This document shows, piece by piece, positions 34,530 through 43,915 of a DNA stretch of 64,000 nucleotides (the stretch's first letter is position 1; each line of letters opens with the position of its first letter). The DNA comes from Streptococcus sinensis. GTDB lineage: Bacteria; Bacillota; Bacilli; Lactobacillales; Streptococcaceae. The DNA is taken from NCBI RefSeq assembly GCF_000767835.1, contig NZ_JPEN01000103.1:1-64000 (forward strand). Reading direction: 5' to 3'. Position numbers and translations under genes: made by a program. The notes beneath the pieces were generated by a model, which was given only the letters and a program-made list of their open reading frames with translations, did no database searches and was not told the origin of the DNA.

Positions 34530-34979
34530 ATGGATAAGATGATAGGGGGCTATCAAGCTCTACAGATTCGTTTATTGAATGGGCGTATCTTTCAAAAACT
34601 ATTGAGGAAGGAACCAGAAGCTCAATACAGAAGTGAACAAGGGAAAATTTTAACAGTGCTTTGGCAAAAAGAAGATGGTAGAGCAACTGCTACGGATATC
34701 GCCCTTGCTTCAGGACTAGCTAACAATACCCTGACCAGCATGATTAAGAAGTTAGAAGACCAAGGCTTGGTTACTGTAAAACCTTGTACTCAAGATAAGA
34801 GAAGAAAATTTGTTAGTTTGACCGAATTGGGTTGGGTACAAAAGGAAATTGGAGATCGTGTTAGTAAAGAGTTGGGCGATATTTTCTACCAAGGCTTTTC
34901 TGATCAAGAAATCCGAGAATTTGAGGCTTATCAAGAGCGAATTATCTCAAATCTAAAAGCTAAAGAAAATGAAATATAG
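34530..34979 (+). CDS. MarR-family transcriptional regulator
   Basis: 149 residues, winged helix: GKILTVLWQKEDGRATATDIALASGLANNTLTSMIKKLEDQGLVTVKPCTQDKRRKFVSLTE is read as helix-turn-helix plus wing, with the usual DxR motif in DKRRKFV. A single Cys in the wing (VKPCTQDKR) could act as redox sensor, though this is inference. AAAGGAGACGAA ribosome site. It probably represses its own promoter, the SirTM-macrodomain operon upstream, and the downstream reductase in its own transcript. Confidence 0.88.
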   Translation: MDKMIGGYQALQIRLLNGRIFQKLLRKEPEAQYRSEQGKILTVLWQKEDGRATATDIALASGLANNTLTSMIKKLEDQGLVTVKPCTQDKRRKFVSLTELGWVQKEIGDRVSKELGDIFYQGFSDQEIREFEAYQERIISNLKAKENEI

Positions 34980-34996
34980 TAGAAGGGAAAATGCTT

Positions 34997-35851
34997 ATGA
35001 TTGGTATTACGGGTGTAACAGGGAAATTAGGCTCCTATGTGGCTGATCTTGTCGACAAGAAAGGAATCGCTTCCGTCCATCTAGCACGAAGCCCTGAGCG
35101 TGCAAAAGTCTATGCGTCTGCGGAAATCCGTAAGATGGTGTATGCCAATACTCCAGAGGTGGTTGAGGCCTTAAAGGGTATCGATGTCCTGTTGATGGTC
35201 TCTGCTCGGGAAAATCCAGAGCGTGTAAAGGAACACAAGAGTTTTTTGGATGCTGCAAAGCTAGCGGGGGTGCAGCATATCGTCTATACCTCCTTTTATG
35301 GGGCAGATGAGAAGGCAACTTTTACCTTATCTCGGGATCATGCCCAGACAGAGGCTTATATCAAGGAGTTAGGATTCACCTACACTTTTCTCAGAGATAA
35401 TTTTTACTTGGACTTATTTATTGATATTGCGCTTGAAAATGGAGAAATTCGTGGTCCGGTCGGCAGTGGCCTTGTGTCAGCTGTTGCCCGTAAGGACACA
35501 TCTAGGGTTGCAGCGGAGATTCTCTTACATGCTAAGAAATGGGAAAATCAAACCTTGAATCTAACAGGACCAGAGGATCTTTCCATGGAAGAGATCGCGA
35601 CACTCCTTTCAAGAGCAACCAAACAAATAATCACGTATGTAGATGAATCAGTAGAAGAAGCCTATGAGTCACGGAAAAAATGGCCAGCACAAACTTGGGA
35701 GTACGATGCCTGGGTCAGTACCTATACAGCTATAAAAGTTGGGGAACAAGCTGGGGTTTCAACAGATATCGAAAAAGTCCTAGGGTATCCAGCAAGTAGC
35801 CTATTGGATATTCTTAGAGACAGAAAACTTATTGAGGAAGAACATGATTGA
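34997..35851 (+). CDS. NmrA/SDR-like NAD(P)H-binding protein
   Basis: 284 residues from ATG 34997 (GAAGGG at better spacing than for ATG 34991). Atypical short-chain dehydrogenase: IGITGVTGKLGSYVADL is the dinucleotide-binding loop, then YTSFYGAD and YTFLRDNFYLD. This resembles quinone/NAD(P)H reductases of the NmrA or QOR2 type, often controlled by MarR regulators in response to electrophiles. Overlaps the next gene by eight bases (ATGATTGA), so transcription likely continues into proV. Confidence 0.85.
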   Translation: MIGITGVTGKLGSYVADLVDKKGIASVHLARSPERAKVYASAEIRKMVYANTPEVVEALKGIDVLLMVSARENPERVKEHKSFLDAAKLAGVQHIVYTSFYGADEKATFTLSRDHAQTEAYIKELGFTYTFLRDNFYLDLFIDIALENGEIRGPVGSGLVSAVARKDTSRVAAEILLHAKKWENQTLNLTGPEDLSMEEIATLLSRATKQIITYVDESVEEAYESRKKWPAQTWEYDAWVSTYTAIKVGEQAGVSTDIEKVLGYPASSLLDILRDRKLIEEEHD

Positions 35852-36572
35852 ATATAAAAATGTAGCGCTACGCTATACAGAAAAAGATGTCTTGAGAGAT
35901 GTCAACTTACAGATTGAGGATGGTGAATTTATGGTTTTAGTGGGTCCTTCTGGTTCCGGTAAGACAACCATGCTCAAGATGATCAACCGCCTTTTGGAAC
36001 CTACGGATGGCGATATTTACATGGATGGCAAGCGCATTAAGGACTATGATGAGCGTGAGTTGCGCCTTTCTACTGGCTATGTCTTACAAGCTATTGCCCT
36101 CTTTCCCAATCTAACAGTGGCAGAAAATATCGCTCTCATTCCTGAAATGAAGGGATGGAGCAAAGCAGATATTCAGCAGAAGACCTATGAATTGCTGGAG
36201 CTAGTAGGCTTACCTGCAGAAGACTATGCTCAGCGCATGCCGGGTGAGCTGTCTGGTGGTGAGCAGCAACGGGTGGGCATTGTCCGTGCCATTATCGCCC
36301 AACCCAAAATCCTACTGATGGACGAGCCTTTTTCAGCTCTTGATGCTATCTCGCGTAAGCAATTGCAGAGCTTGACCAAGAGTATTCATGACCAATTTGG
36401 GATGACGACAATCTTTGTGACCCATGATACGGACGAGGCTTTAAAGTTGGGGAATCGGATTGCTGTTCTGCAGGATGGGAAGATTCGTCAAGTGGCGACA
36501 CCTGAGGAAATCCTATCTGCACCTGCGACCAGCTTCGTAGCAGATTTATTTGGAGGTGTTCAACATGGCTAA
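35844..36572 (+). CDS. proV: glycine betaine/choline ABC transporter ATP-binding protein
   Basis: 242 residues from ATG 35844 (TTGAGGAAGAAC before it). Walker [11 protein letters not shown]-loop variant [11 protein letters not shown], signature LSGGEQQRV, Walker [13 protein letters not shown] and H-loop VTHDTDEA. Shorter than ProV proteins with CBS domains; like the OpuB/OpuC type of Gram-positive bacteria. Pairs with the permease-binding protein fusion downstream to import osmoprotectants. Confidence 0.9.
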   Translation: MIEYKNVALRYTEKDVLRDVNLQIEDGEFMVLVGPSGSGKTTMLKMINRLLEPTDGDIYMDGKRIKDYDERELRLSTGYVLQAIALFPNLTVAENIALIPEMKGWSKADIQQKTYELLELVGLPAEDYAQRMPGELSGGEQQRVGIVRAIIAQPKILLMDEPFSALDAISRKQLQSLTKSIHDQFGMTTIFVTHDTDEALKLGNRIAVLQDGKIRQVATPEEILSAPATSFVADLFGGVQHG

Positions 36573-38085
36573 TTTGTTTTCTACCTTTCAGGAGCGCTTT
36601 GGTGAATGGTTGGCAGCCTTAGGGCAACATCTCCAGCTATCTCTTCTGACCTTACTAGTGGCCATCTTCCTGACCATTCCGCTCGCTATCTATCTTCATA
36701 GTCACAAAAAGGCAGCCAATTGGGTGCTGCAAATTGCGGGAATCTTTCAAACCATTCCTTCAATGGCTTTGTTGGGACTCTTTATCCCTCTTATGGGGAT
36801 TGGTACACTGCCGGCACTGACTGCTCTGGTGATTTACGCTATTTTCCCGATTTTAGAAAATACTGTCACAGCCTTGAATGGGATTGATCCTAGTTTAGAA
36901 GAAGCTGGAATTGCCTTTGGGATGACCAAGTGGGAGCGACTCAAGAAGTTTGAACTGCCTCTAGCTATGCCCGTCATCGTATCAGGAGTTCGGACGGCAA
37001 CGGTAATGATTATCGGAACAGCAACTCTAGCAGCTCTTGTAGGAGCTGGTGGATTAGGTTCTTTTATCCTTCTAGGAATTGACCGTCGCAATGCCAGTCT
37101 AATCTTGATTGGAGCAATTTCCTCCGCAGTTTTGGCTATTCTTTTCAACAGTCTCCTTAAATGGATGGAAAAGGCTAAGCTTCGCACAGTATTTACAGCT
37201 TTTGCGGTCTTAATCCTCGGCCTCGGTGCTTCTTACACACCGAGTCTAATTCCCAAGCAGGAGAAGGATCATCTGGTTATTGCTGGGAAATTGGGTCCAG
37301 AGCCAGAAATTCTTATGAATATGTATAAACTCCTCATCGAGGAAAATACGGATATGACTGTGACAGTAAAACCTAATTTTGGGAAGACCGACTTCCTTTA
37401 TCAAGCTCTGAAAAAAGGTGATATTGATATCTATCCTGAATTTACCGGTACGATTACTGGAACTCTTTTGCAGCCTACTCCAAAGGTCAGCAATGATGCA
37501 GAAGAGGTTTTTGAAGCAGCACGTGATGGAATCAAAAAACAAGACAATCTAATCTTGCTCAATTACATGGCTTATCAAAATACCTATGCGATTGCAGTGC
37601 CAAAGACTATCGCTCAAGAATACAATCTTAAAACGATTTCCGACCTCAAGGCGGTTCAGGATAAACTCAAAGCGGGCTTTACCCTAGAATTTAACGACCG
37701 TGAAGATGGAAACAAGGGTTTACAATCTCTATATGGTCTTAATCTTAATGTAGCGACCATGGAGCCAGCCCTTCGCTACCAAGCTATCCAGTCGGGTGAT
37801 ATTCAAATCACGGATGCCTATTCGACTGACGCAGAACTTGCGCGTTATGATTTACAAGTTTTAGAAGACGATAAGCACCTTTTCCCTCCTTATCAAGGTG
37901 CCCCTCTCATGAAGGCTGAATTGCTAGAAAAACACCCTGAGTTGGAAGATATTCTCAATAAGCTGGCTGGCAAAATTACGGAAAGCCAGATGAGCCAGAT
38001 GAATTATCAAGTCGGCATTGAGGGTAAAAAAGCGGAAGCTGTCGCGCGTGATTATCTGGTCAAGGAAGGACTTTTAAAAAAATAA
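36565..38085 (+). CDS. proWX: compatible-solute ABC transporter permease fused to substrate-binding protein
   Basis: 506 residues from ATG 36565 (TTTGGAGGTGTTCAAC before it), overlapping proV by eight bases. The N-terminal 215 residues are a ProW-type permease with about six transmembrane segments and the EAA loop [19 protein letters not shown]. The rest is an OpuAC-type binding domain ([20 protein letters not shown] onward, with [11 protein letters not shown]) displayed outside. This fused layout is usual in streptococci. Glycine betaine, choline or carnitine are the likely substrates. Confidence 0.92.
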   Translation: MANLFSTFQERFGEWLAALGQHLQLSLLTLLVAIFLTIPLAIYLHSHKKAANWVLQIAGIFQTIPSMALLGLFIPLMGIGTLPALTALVIYAIFPILENTVTALNGIDPSLEEAGIAFGMTKWERLKKFELPLAMPVIVSGVRTATVMIIGTATLAALVGAGGLGSFILLGIDRRNASLILIGAISSAVLAILFNSLLKWMEKAKLRTVFTAFAVLILGLGASYTPSLIPKQEKDHLVIAGKLGPEPEILMNMYKLLIEENTDMTVTVKPNFGKTDFLYQALKKGDIDIYPEFTGTITGTLLQPTPKVSNDAEEVFEAARDGIKKQDNLILLNYMAYQNTYAIAVPKTIAQEYNLKTISDLKAVQDKLKAGFTLEFNDREDGNKGLQSLYGLNLNVATMEPALRYQAIQSGDIQITDAYSTDAELARYDLQVLEDDKHLFPPYQGAPLMKAELLEKHPELEDILNKLAGKITESQMSQMNYQVGIEGKKAEAVARDYLVKEGLLKK

Positions 38086-38094
38086 TAAGTAAAA

Positions 38095-38123
38095 GAGTTA
38101 GACTTGTAAGATCTAGCTTTTTT
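38095..38123 (+). terminator. terminator after proWX
   Basis: AGTTAGA pairs with TCTAGCT (one G-T pair) followed by TTTTTT. Confidence 0.7.
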
Positions 38124-38235
38124 GCTTACTTGAGGATAGCCAGACTACGGATTGGAGGAGATGAGTTGATCTCTTAGTCAGGAAATCTTCATCTATTTTT
38201 GGTATAATCAAGTATCAATGCATGGAGGTGTTTCG

Positions 38236-38553
38236 ATGGCATCTAGTCAAGAATATTTGGATTTTATTCTGAAGCAACTGGAGGGCTTAGGGCAAGAAAT
38301 TAGCTTTCGCAAGATGATGGGAGAGTATTTGCTCTATTATCGGGGGCGCTTATTCGGCGGGATTTATGACAATCGCCTGATGGTCAAGCCGGTCCAGCCA
38401 GCTCTGGATTTTTTTGAAAATCCGATTTATGAGTCTCCTTATCCAGGCGCAAAACCAATGCTTCACATAAAAGAAGTAGAAGATGCTGCCTTTCTCTGTA
38501 ATCTGATTGAAGCAGCCTACCCTGCATTACCAACAGCTAAAAAGAAAAAATAG
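38236..38553 (+). CDS. TfoX/Sxy N-terminal domain family protein
   Basis: 105 residues from ATG 38236 (GGAGGTGTTTCG before it); ATG 38218 has no ribosome site. Contains FRKMMGEYLLYYRGRLFGGIYDNRLMVKPV, the conserved TfoX N-domain pattern. In gammaproteobacteria the domain belongs to a competence activator, but stand-alone small versions in streptococci have no known role. Ends in a Lys-rich tail. Confidence 0.8.
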   Translation: MASSQEYLDFILKQLEGLGQEISFRKMMGEYLLYYRGRLFGGIYDNRLMVKPVQPALDFFENPIYESPYPGAKPMLHIKEVEDAAFLCNLIEAAYPALPTAKKKK

Positions 38554-38644
38554 TCTTTCCTTTACAATAGATATTCTAAAAAATTGCCGTTTGAATAGAC
38601 ATTTTTAAAATTTTCCTTTATAATGGACTTAAAGGAGGTTTGGT

Positions 38645-39310
38645 ATGCTTTATATTGCTCTTATTGGAGATTTAATTGAATCCAAACAGCTAAAAAATCG
38701 TAAGCAAGCCCAGAAGGACCTGCAGGACATGATGGCGGTGCTAAATCAGGATTATCAGGATTATCTGGTGTCACCTTTCACGGTAACGACAGGAGATGAG
38801 TTTCAGGCTTTGTTGCGCCTTAATCCTGAAGTCATGCGACTCATTGATCAGATTGCATTAGGATTTCCCCACCCGATTCGCTTTGGACTTGGTCTGGGTG
38901 AGATTGTGACCGAGATCAATCGCGAGCAGAGTATTGGTGCCGACGGTCCGGCCTACTGGAGGGCACGCGCAGCTATTAACGCAGTCCATGAGAAAAATGA
39001 TTATGGCAGCAGTCGTTTGGCGGTATCCTTGGGCGATGACGAGCTCAGTCAGGCGGTAAATACAGTGCTGGCGGCTGCGTCCTTTATCCAGAGTAAGTGG
39101 AATAGCAGTCAGAGAGAAGTTTTGGAGCAGATGCTCATGGAATATGTCTATGATGAAAATTTTTCTCACGGGGAAATAGCAGAGCTGCTGCAGATTAGTC
39201 CCAGTGCGCTTAGTAAGCGACTCAAGTCGTCTGGCCTGAAGATCTATCTGAGAAATCGCCGTTTAGCTATGAGAATGATTTTACAGGCCGCAAAGGAGGC
39301 TGAACAATGA
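38645..39310 (+). CDS. satD: SatD family protein
   Basis: 221 residues, with TTATAATGG -10 and AAAGGAGG just upstream. Begins YIALIGDLIESKQLKNR, continues TTGDEFQALL, and ends with a helix-turn-helix-like region (HGEIAELLQISPSALSKRLKSSG). SatD is named from the S. mutans sat (secretion and acid tolerance) locus; its biochemical role is unknown. Overlaps satE by four bases. Confidence 0.87.
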   Translation: MLYIALIGDLIESKQLKNRKQAQKDLQDMMAVLNQDYQDYLVSPFTVTTGDEFQALLRLNPEVMRLIDQIALGFPHPIRFGLGLGEIVTEINREQSIGADGPAYWRARAAINAVHEKNDYGSSRLAVSLGDDELSQAVNTVLAAASFIQSKWNSSQREVLEQMLMEYVYDENFSHGEIAELLQISPSALSKRLKSSGLKIYLRNRRLAMRMILQAAKEAEQ

Positions 39311-40044
39311 CAAATTTTATGGGATTTTCAGAATTTTTCATGCAGAATCCGATTCTTGTATTGATTTTGCTGGCTCATGTACTAGCTGATTTTCAGCTTC
39401 AAAGTCAGAAAATGGCCGACCTCAAAAGCCGGCGGATGAATTTCTTAATTCTCCATTTGGGAATTGTTCTCTTGCCCTTGTTGCTCTTGGGGCTCATCTT
39501 ACCTAATTATCTGCTATATTTCACCTTGGTCTGGCTCAGCCATGTACTTATCGACTTTTTGAAATACAGATTAAATTTTTTGATCGTCCCTCGCCATGCG
39601 CAAAAGTTTGCCTTTATAGTGGATCAGGTCTTGCATCTGATAAGCATTTTTGCTCTTTATTTTCTCTTAGGGCAGCAGCAAATTTCGTCTCCTCGCTGGC
39701 TGTCTGAACACTATCTCATGTTGCAGGCTTTCTTTTTCTTTACCCTCACTGGTAAGCCAGTCAATATTCTCTTTAAACTCTTCTTCAGCAAGTATCAGGC
39801 AGGGGAAGACAGTGGAGAGACTATTGCGGGGGCTGGTGCCATGATTGGGATATTAGAGCGCTTGATTATGGGACTTTCTCTTATTTTCGGGCAGTTTACT
39901 GCCATTGGGTTAGTTTTTACGGCTAAGTCTATTGCCCGCTATAATAAGATTTCAGAAAGCCAGTCCTTTGCAGAATACTATCTGATTGGCTCACTCTTTA
40001 GCATGATCAGCGTTTTACTGACTTATGGCTTGCTTTATTGGTAA
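39307..40044 (+). CDS. satE: SatE-like membrane protein (DUF3307)
   Basis: 245 residues, six to seven transmembrane segments. HVLADFQLQSQKMADLKSRR and WLSHVLIDFLKYRLN are the DUF3307 motifs, with His and Asp inside membrane helices. Start codon overlaps the stop of satD. Paired with satD in streptococci and implicated with acid tolerance by association only. Confidence 0.85.
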   Translation: MTNFMGFSEFFMQNPILVLILLAHVLADFQLQSQKMADLKSRRMNFLILHLGIVLLPLLLLGLILPNYLLYFTLVWLSHVLIDFLKYRLNFLIVPRHAQKFAFIVDQVLHLISIFALYFLLGQQQISSPRWLSEHYLMLQAFFFFTLTGKPVNILFKLFFSKYQAGEDSGETIAGAGAMIGILERLIMGLSLIFGQFTAIGLVFTAKSIARYNKISESQSFAEYYLIGSLFSMISVLLTYGLLYW

Positions 40045-40051
40045 TAAAAAA

Positions 40052-40084
40052 GGAAGACTGGGATATGATGCTCAGTCTTTACTT
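40052..40084 (+). terminator. terminator after satE
   Basis: AAGACTG...CAGTCTT stem followed by a weak T-rich stretch. Confidence 0.6.
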
Positions 40085-40119
40085 TAATTCTTATTTTCTA
40101 TAAAGAAAGGAGAAGGCAC

Positions 40120-40704
40120 ATGGCCAAAAACTTAGAAGATATGTCGTTAGAAGAATTATGGCAGTTGTTCCCAATTTTCTTAGAGGAGCACAATAAGGAC
40201 TGGTCAGCTTGGTATGTGGAGGAAAGCAGAAGAATACAAAGCTTTTTGCCACCAAATCAGTTATTTAAAATGCATCATATCGGTTCCACATCTATTGAGG
40301 GGATATGGGCTAAGTCGATCATTGATATTCTTTTAGAAATTCCTCGAAGTGAAGATATGGAGAGCATTGAGAGAGAATTGCTGGAGCAAGGCTACCTACT
40401 TATGTCAGAGTCAGAAGGCCGCATGTCTTTTAACAAGGGCTATACACTTCAAGGCTTTGCTGAGCGCGTTTTCCACTTGCATCTGCGCTACTATGGAGAC
40501 CATGATGAACTTTATTTCCGAGACTATCTGCAAGACCATCCAGCTGTCGCCAAAGACTATGAGCAGTTGAAATTAATCTTATGGAAAAAGTATGAGCACA
40601 ATCGGGATGCTTATACGGCAGCTAAAACGGATTTCATTAGACAGTACACTCAAAAGGCCAAAAAGCTTTATGAGGGAAGATATGAAAGAAGCCATGATTT
40701 TTAG
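40120..40704 (+). CDS. GrpB/UPF0157 family nucleotidyltransferase-like protein
   Basis: 194 residues. GrpB family: HHIGSTSIEGIWAKSIIDILLEIP, the nucleotidyltransferase-like GST...D.D pattern, and FHLHLRYYGDHDELYFRDYL. In the family some members act with CoaE; as a single domain its substrate is unknown. AAAGGAGAAGGCAC ribosome site. Confidence 0.85.
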   Translation: MAKNLEDMSLEELWQLFPIFLEEHNKDWSAWYVEESRRIQSFLPPNQLFKMHHIGSTSIEGIWAKSIIDILLEIPRSEDMESIERELLEQGYLLMSESEGRMSFNKGYTLQGFAERVFHLHLRYYGDHDELYFRDYLQDHPAVAKDYEQLKLILWKKYEHNRDAYTAAKTDFIRQYTQKAKKLYEGRYERSHDF

Positions 40705-40806
40705 TGTAATTTCTTGGTTTATGCTGACGCTTACTTACTTTTTCGTTAATCAATTCAGCGAACTAAGAGACCGTTAGGTTTGATTGGCTGAGCGATGATA
40801 AAATCT

Positions 40807-40880
40807 GGGATTGTTGCTTCTTACTGGGGCAGCAGATCTGTGCATACTTGACAATCCCCTGAGCAGTAAGTTTTTCAATC
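40807..40880 (+). other. interleaved inverted repeats in the 40705-41028 gap
   Basis: GGGATTGT (40807-40814) can pair with ACAATCCC (40851-40858), and CTTACTG (40820-40826) with CAGTAAG (40864-40870), the latter followed by TTTTTC. The two stems are interleaved, so they would form a pseudoknot or compete. No gene is visible in this 324-base gap; promoter-like AT-rich DNA lies just before 41029. Confidence 0.5.
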
Positions 40881-41028
40881 CATCAGTGTAGAGAAAGGAG
40901 CAGAGAGAAATTTGAGAAAAATTGACAACTTGACAAAGGATAAACTTGGAAGAAGACGAGAAAACATTGAAAGTTAAGCAGTCTTTTTATATAATAATAG
41001 TTATATAAAAATTATAGCGAGGTTTTTT

Positions 41029-42165
41029 ATGCAAAAAGAAGATTGATTAGATTATTTTGAAGCTATCAATGGCCGTTCAGCGACTGAAGAAGAAATTGCC
41101 CAAGCTCTAGCAGCAGGGGAATTTCAGGTGTCATCTGAATCAGTTCAAACTCCCGAATTTACAGTATCTCAGACGAATCCGACAGTTGAAGCTGAACAGG
41201 GGCAGCCTCAAGTAAGTGCTTCCGCTCCGGCATCAGAGCCAGTAGTCTCACAAACTGCTGCTGAGCAACCTTTTAGCTCGCCAGCATTTAACCAAGCAAT
41301 GCCTAAGCAAGAAGCGCAGTATGCTGAGCAGATTTACGTTAACCCTCAGCAAGTTCAGCAGCCGTTTGCTCAGCCTCAAAGCCATCCACAGCAGTACCAT
41401 AACCAGCCCAACCCAGTCCAACAGCAGTTTAATGGTCAGGGGCAACAGTTTGGTCAACAACAATATAATCAGCAAGCCTATCAACAGCAGCAAGCATTTC
41501 AAAATGGAAATCAAGAGCCGTTTGGTCAGCAAGCCCAATATGCTCAGTTGCAGCAAAATCAGTTTTCACAAACAATGAAAGCTTTTTGGGCTTGGTTGCT
41601 TTCAGCTTGGAAATCACCGACTTCTGAAGTGGAAACAAAATCCAGCAATGGCTACATAGCCTTGGGATTGCTGAGTTTTCTCAGCGGAACCTCGCTCTAT
41701 CTTTCTATTTTCCGTACAGCTAGCTATGTATACTCAGCTGTACCCTTTCATCTAGCTGGCAGTGCGTCGTTTGATTTCAAGCATTTCTTCTTGTCCGTTT
41801 TATCAGCAGCTTTTTCTATTTTCTCCATTATCCTAGGCGGTTTTGTCGTGAAGCGCTTGATTTACAGAGATGATAGCTTTACCTTTAACAAGGCTTTTGA
41901 CTGGTATGGACGTCTTTATGCAATTGTTTTACCAATCATCACACTAGCGGTATTGATGAATCTTTTAGAAGCGCTGGCTTTGGGTATCTTGCTGAACGCT
42001 GCTGCTATTCTTTTAGTAGGTATCGGCGCCACCTTTGCTCTCATTTTCTCTAAGAACAATTCTAATTTAGATCCATTCTACAAATACCTGCTAGCTATTG
42101 TGGTAAATGGAGTGATTGTCTTTATCTGTGGCTTAATTTCTATGGTAATGCTTAGCGGACTATAA
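41029..42165 (+). pseudogene. Gln-rich membrane protein gene with in-frame TGA at codon 6
   Basis: ATG 41029 (GCGAGG upstream) reads MQKED, then TGA at 41044-41046, then continues open as LDYFEAINGRSATEEEIAQALAAGEFQ into the body. The neighbouring gene has the repeat WVELFEGVIGRKPSPEEF and IWLTAFQEAFKRQPSPEEF; the TGA falls exactly on the conserved Trp, so a TGG to TGA change is likely. A restart at GTG 41128 would yield 345 residues: a low-complexity Q/P/N-rich region (to about 150), a Trp-containing linker, then four or five transmembrane helices. Without the first part translation would be inefficient. It may be a real nonsense mutation, a sequencing error, or read-through. Confidence 0.7.
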
Positions 42166-42190
42166 AAGAGACTAAACAAGGGAGAATATA

Positions 42191-43912
42191 ATGGCAACAA
42201 AAGAAAAATGGGTGGAACTTTTTGAAGGGGTTATTGGTCGCAAACCTAGCCCTGAGGAATTTATGGCTGCTAAAGCGGTAGACTTTGATTTGAAAAGCAT
42301 TCAATCCATTGCTGGCCGCTCACAGAAAAGTAGTGAACAGCCAACAAATAGTGAAATAACTCCAGAAGACATTCCTGGCAAGGAGAAAGTTGATGAACAG
42401 GCAGCATTTGAGCCAGCTCAGGAGTCTACTCTCAAGCAGACTTCTGAGCAGGTAGTTGCCCCTCAGGAAATCTGGCTGACAGCCTTTCAAGAGGCTTTTA
42501 AGCGACAGCCTAGTCCAGAAGAGTTTCAGATGGCTCAAAGTCAAGGTTTCTCGTCAATTCCAATTCATTCAAAATTGACTGAAAAAAATAATCCAAGCCA
42601 GCTGGATATTAAAAAGGACAAAAAGCAGATTTTTAAGAAAAAAGTGGTCTTATCCGGCTTGGGCCTACTAATCTTGATTTCCCTTATAGGATCCTTCTTC
42701 TACCTTAGTTCGGTTACTGGAGTTAAAGCGGTGACGGATAAATTTGCCATGGCAATTAAGAATAAGAATTATGACCAAGTAGCTAGTCTGCTCTCCACAG
42801 ATAGTGATAGATGGACTCGGGCGGAAGCCAAGAACCTTATCTCCTATCTGAACCGGAAAGATATTAATATTGAGACTGAGTTGAGCAATATTGAAAAATC
42901 CAATGGCGAGTCTAGTTTCACTGATGAAAATGACAATCAAATCCTCGGTGTTGCTAAAACAAGCAAAAAGTTCGGAATCTTTCAAGAGTATCGAATGTTT
43001 GCCTATCCGGTCAAGGTCCGTATCACGACGAATCTTGATGGGGCGACTATCAAACCCGGCGATAAAGAAACAATTAACTTGAAAAAGGATACGCAGATTG
43101 AAATAGGTGATTTCCATTTTACCGAGCAGGACTTTCTTCTCAAAGGAAAAACGGAGATTGGCAATGTTGAAACCAAGATAAAGCTAGATTTGGACAAGGC
43201 TAAGGACAATCAGCTGGATCTCAGCCTCAAATCTGAAAAGAAACAGCTCAATATCACTATGCCGAAGGAAACTTCAACAGCGACAGGATATAAGATTATC
43301 GTCAATGGCAAGGAAGCTGGCGACAGTCTATCTCCTGAAGTTCAGGTTATCCCTGATCAGGAATTAGAAGTTTATGCTAATTTTTCTATGAATGATGTCA
43401 GCTTTACTACAAATAAGGAAAAAGTAGTGGCAAAAGATGATAGAATTGAAGTTGTTCTTACAGTATCTAACGATGTTGTAAAACGTATCAAGGAAGTGGA
43501 AGCAAGTCAAAAAGCTAAAGAAGAGGAAAAACGGAAACAGGAAGAGAAAAAAGCTCAGATTTCTATTTTTCTTAGTGATTATCGGAGCGCAGTATTCGAC
43601 TCAGTTTCCAGTCGCTCTAACTATTTCTCTAAATATTATGATACCTCTAGTGCTGCCTATAAAGAAATGGTTAACTGGACTACCGGTGGTGGAGTCCAGA
43701 AGGCGAAGATCGATTACTACAAGCCGGGAGCTCTTGAAATTCGAGAAGTCAGAGAAGAAAAGGGTTCCTATATTGTCACGACCTATGAAGATTTTACAGT
43801 GTATTATATCGATAACACACCAAACAGCGTCAATCGTAAGAACAAGGTTTACTACCTCAAGCCAGTAGGAAATAGCTTTGTTATTTATGATATACAAGTA
43901 TCAGAGGAGTAG
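42191..43912 (+). CDS. TcaA/YvbJ-like envelope protein with two N-terminal W-F repeats
   Basis: 573 residues. Two copies of a roughly 35-residue motif (WVELFEGVIGRKPSPEEFMAAKAVDF near residue 7 and WLTAFQEAFKRQPSPEEFQMAQSQGF near 95) precede a single transmembrane segment (about 152-175). The extracellular part resembles TcaA-type domains: VTDKFAMAIKNKNYDQVASLL, immunoglobulin-like repeats, and an NTF2-like C-terminal domain after a charged coiled segment (KAKEEEKRKQEEKKAQ). TcaA of staphylococci affects teichoic acid ligation and glycopeptide response. Here the usual zinc ribbon is replaced by the W-F repeats. Follows the broken gene by 25 bases. Confidence 0.72.
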   Translation: MATKEKWVELFEGVIGRKPSPEEFMAAKAVDFDLKSIQSIAGRSQKSSEQPTNSEITPEDIPGKEKVDEQAAFEPAQESTLKQTSEQVVAPQEIWLTAFQEAFKRQPSPEEFQMAQSQGFSSIPIHSKLTEKNNPSQLDIKKDKKQIFKKKVVLSGLGLLILISLIGSFFYLSSVTGVKAVTDKFAMAIKNKNYDQVASLLSTDSDRWTRAEAKNLISYLNRKDINIETELSNIEKSNGESSFTDENDNQILGVAKTSKKFGIFQEYRMFAYPVKVRITTNLDGATIKPGDKETINLKKDTQIEIGDFHFTEQDFLLKGKTEIGNVETKIKLDLDKAKDNQLDLSLKSEKKQLNITMPKETSTATGYKIIVNGKEAGDSLSPEVQVIPDQELEVYANFSMNDVSFTTNKEKVVAKDDRIEVVLTVSNDVVKRIKEVEASQKAKEEEKRKQEEKKAQISIFLSDYRSAVFDSVSSRSNYFSKYYDTSSAAYKEMVNWTTGGGVQKAKIDYYKPGALEIREVREEKGSYIVTTYEDFTVYYIDNTPNSVNRKNKVYYLKPVGNSFVIYDIQVSEE

Positions 43913-43915
43913 AAG

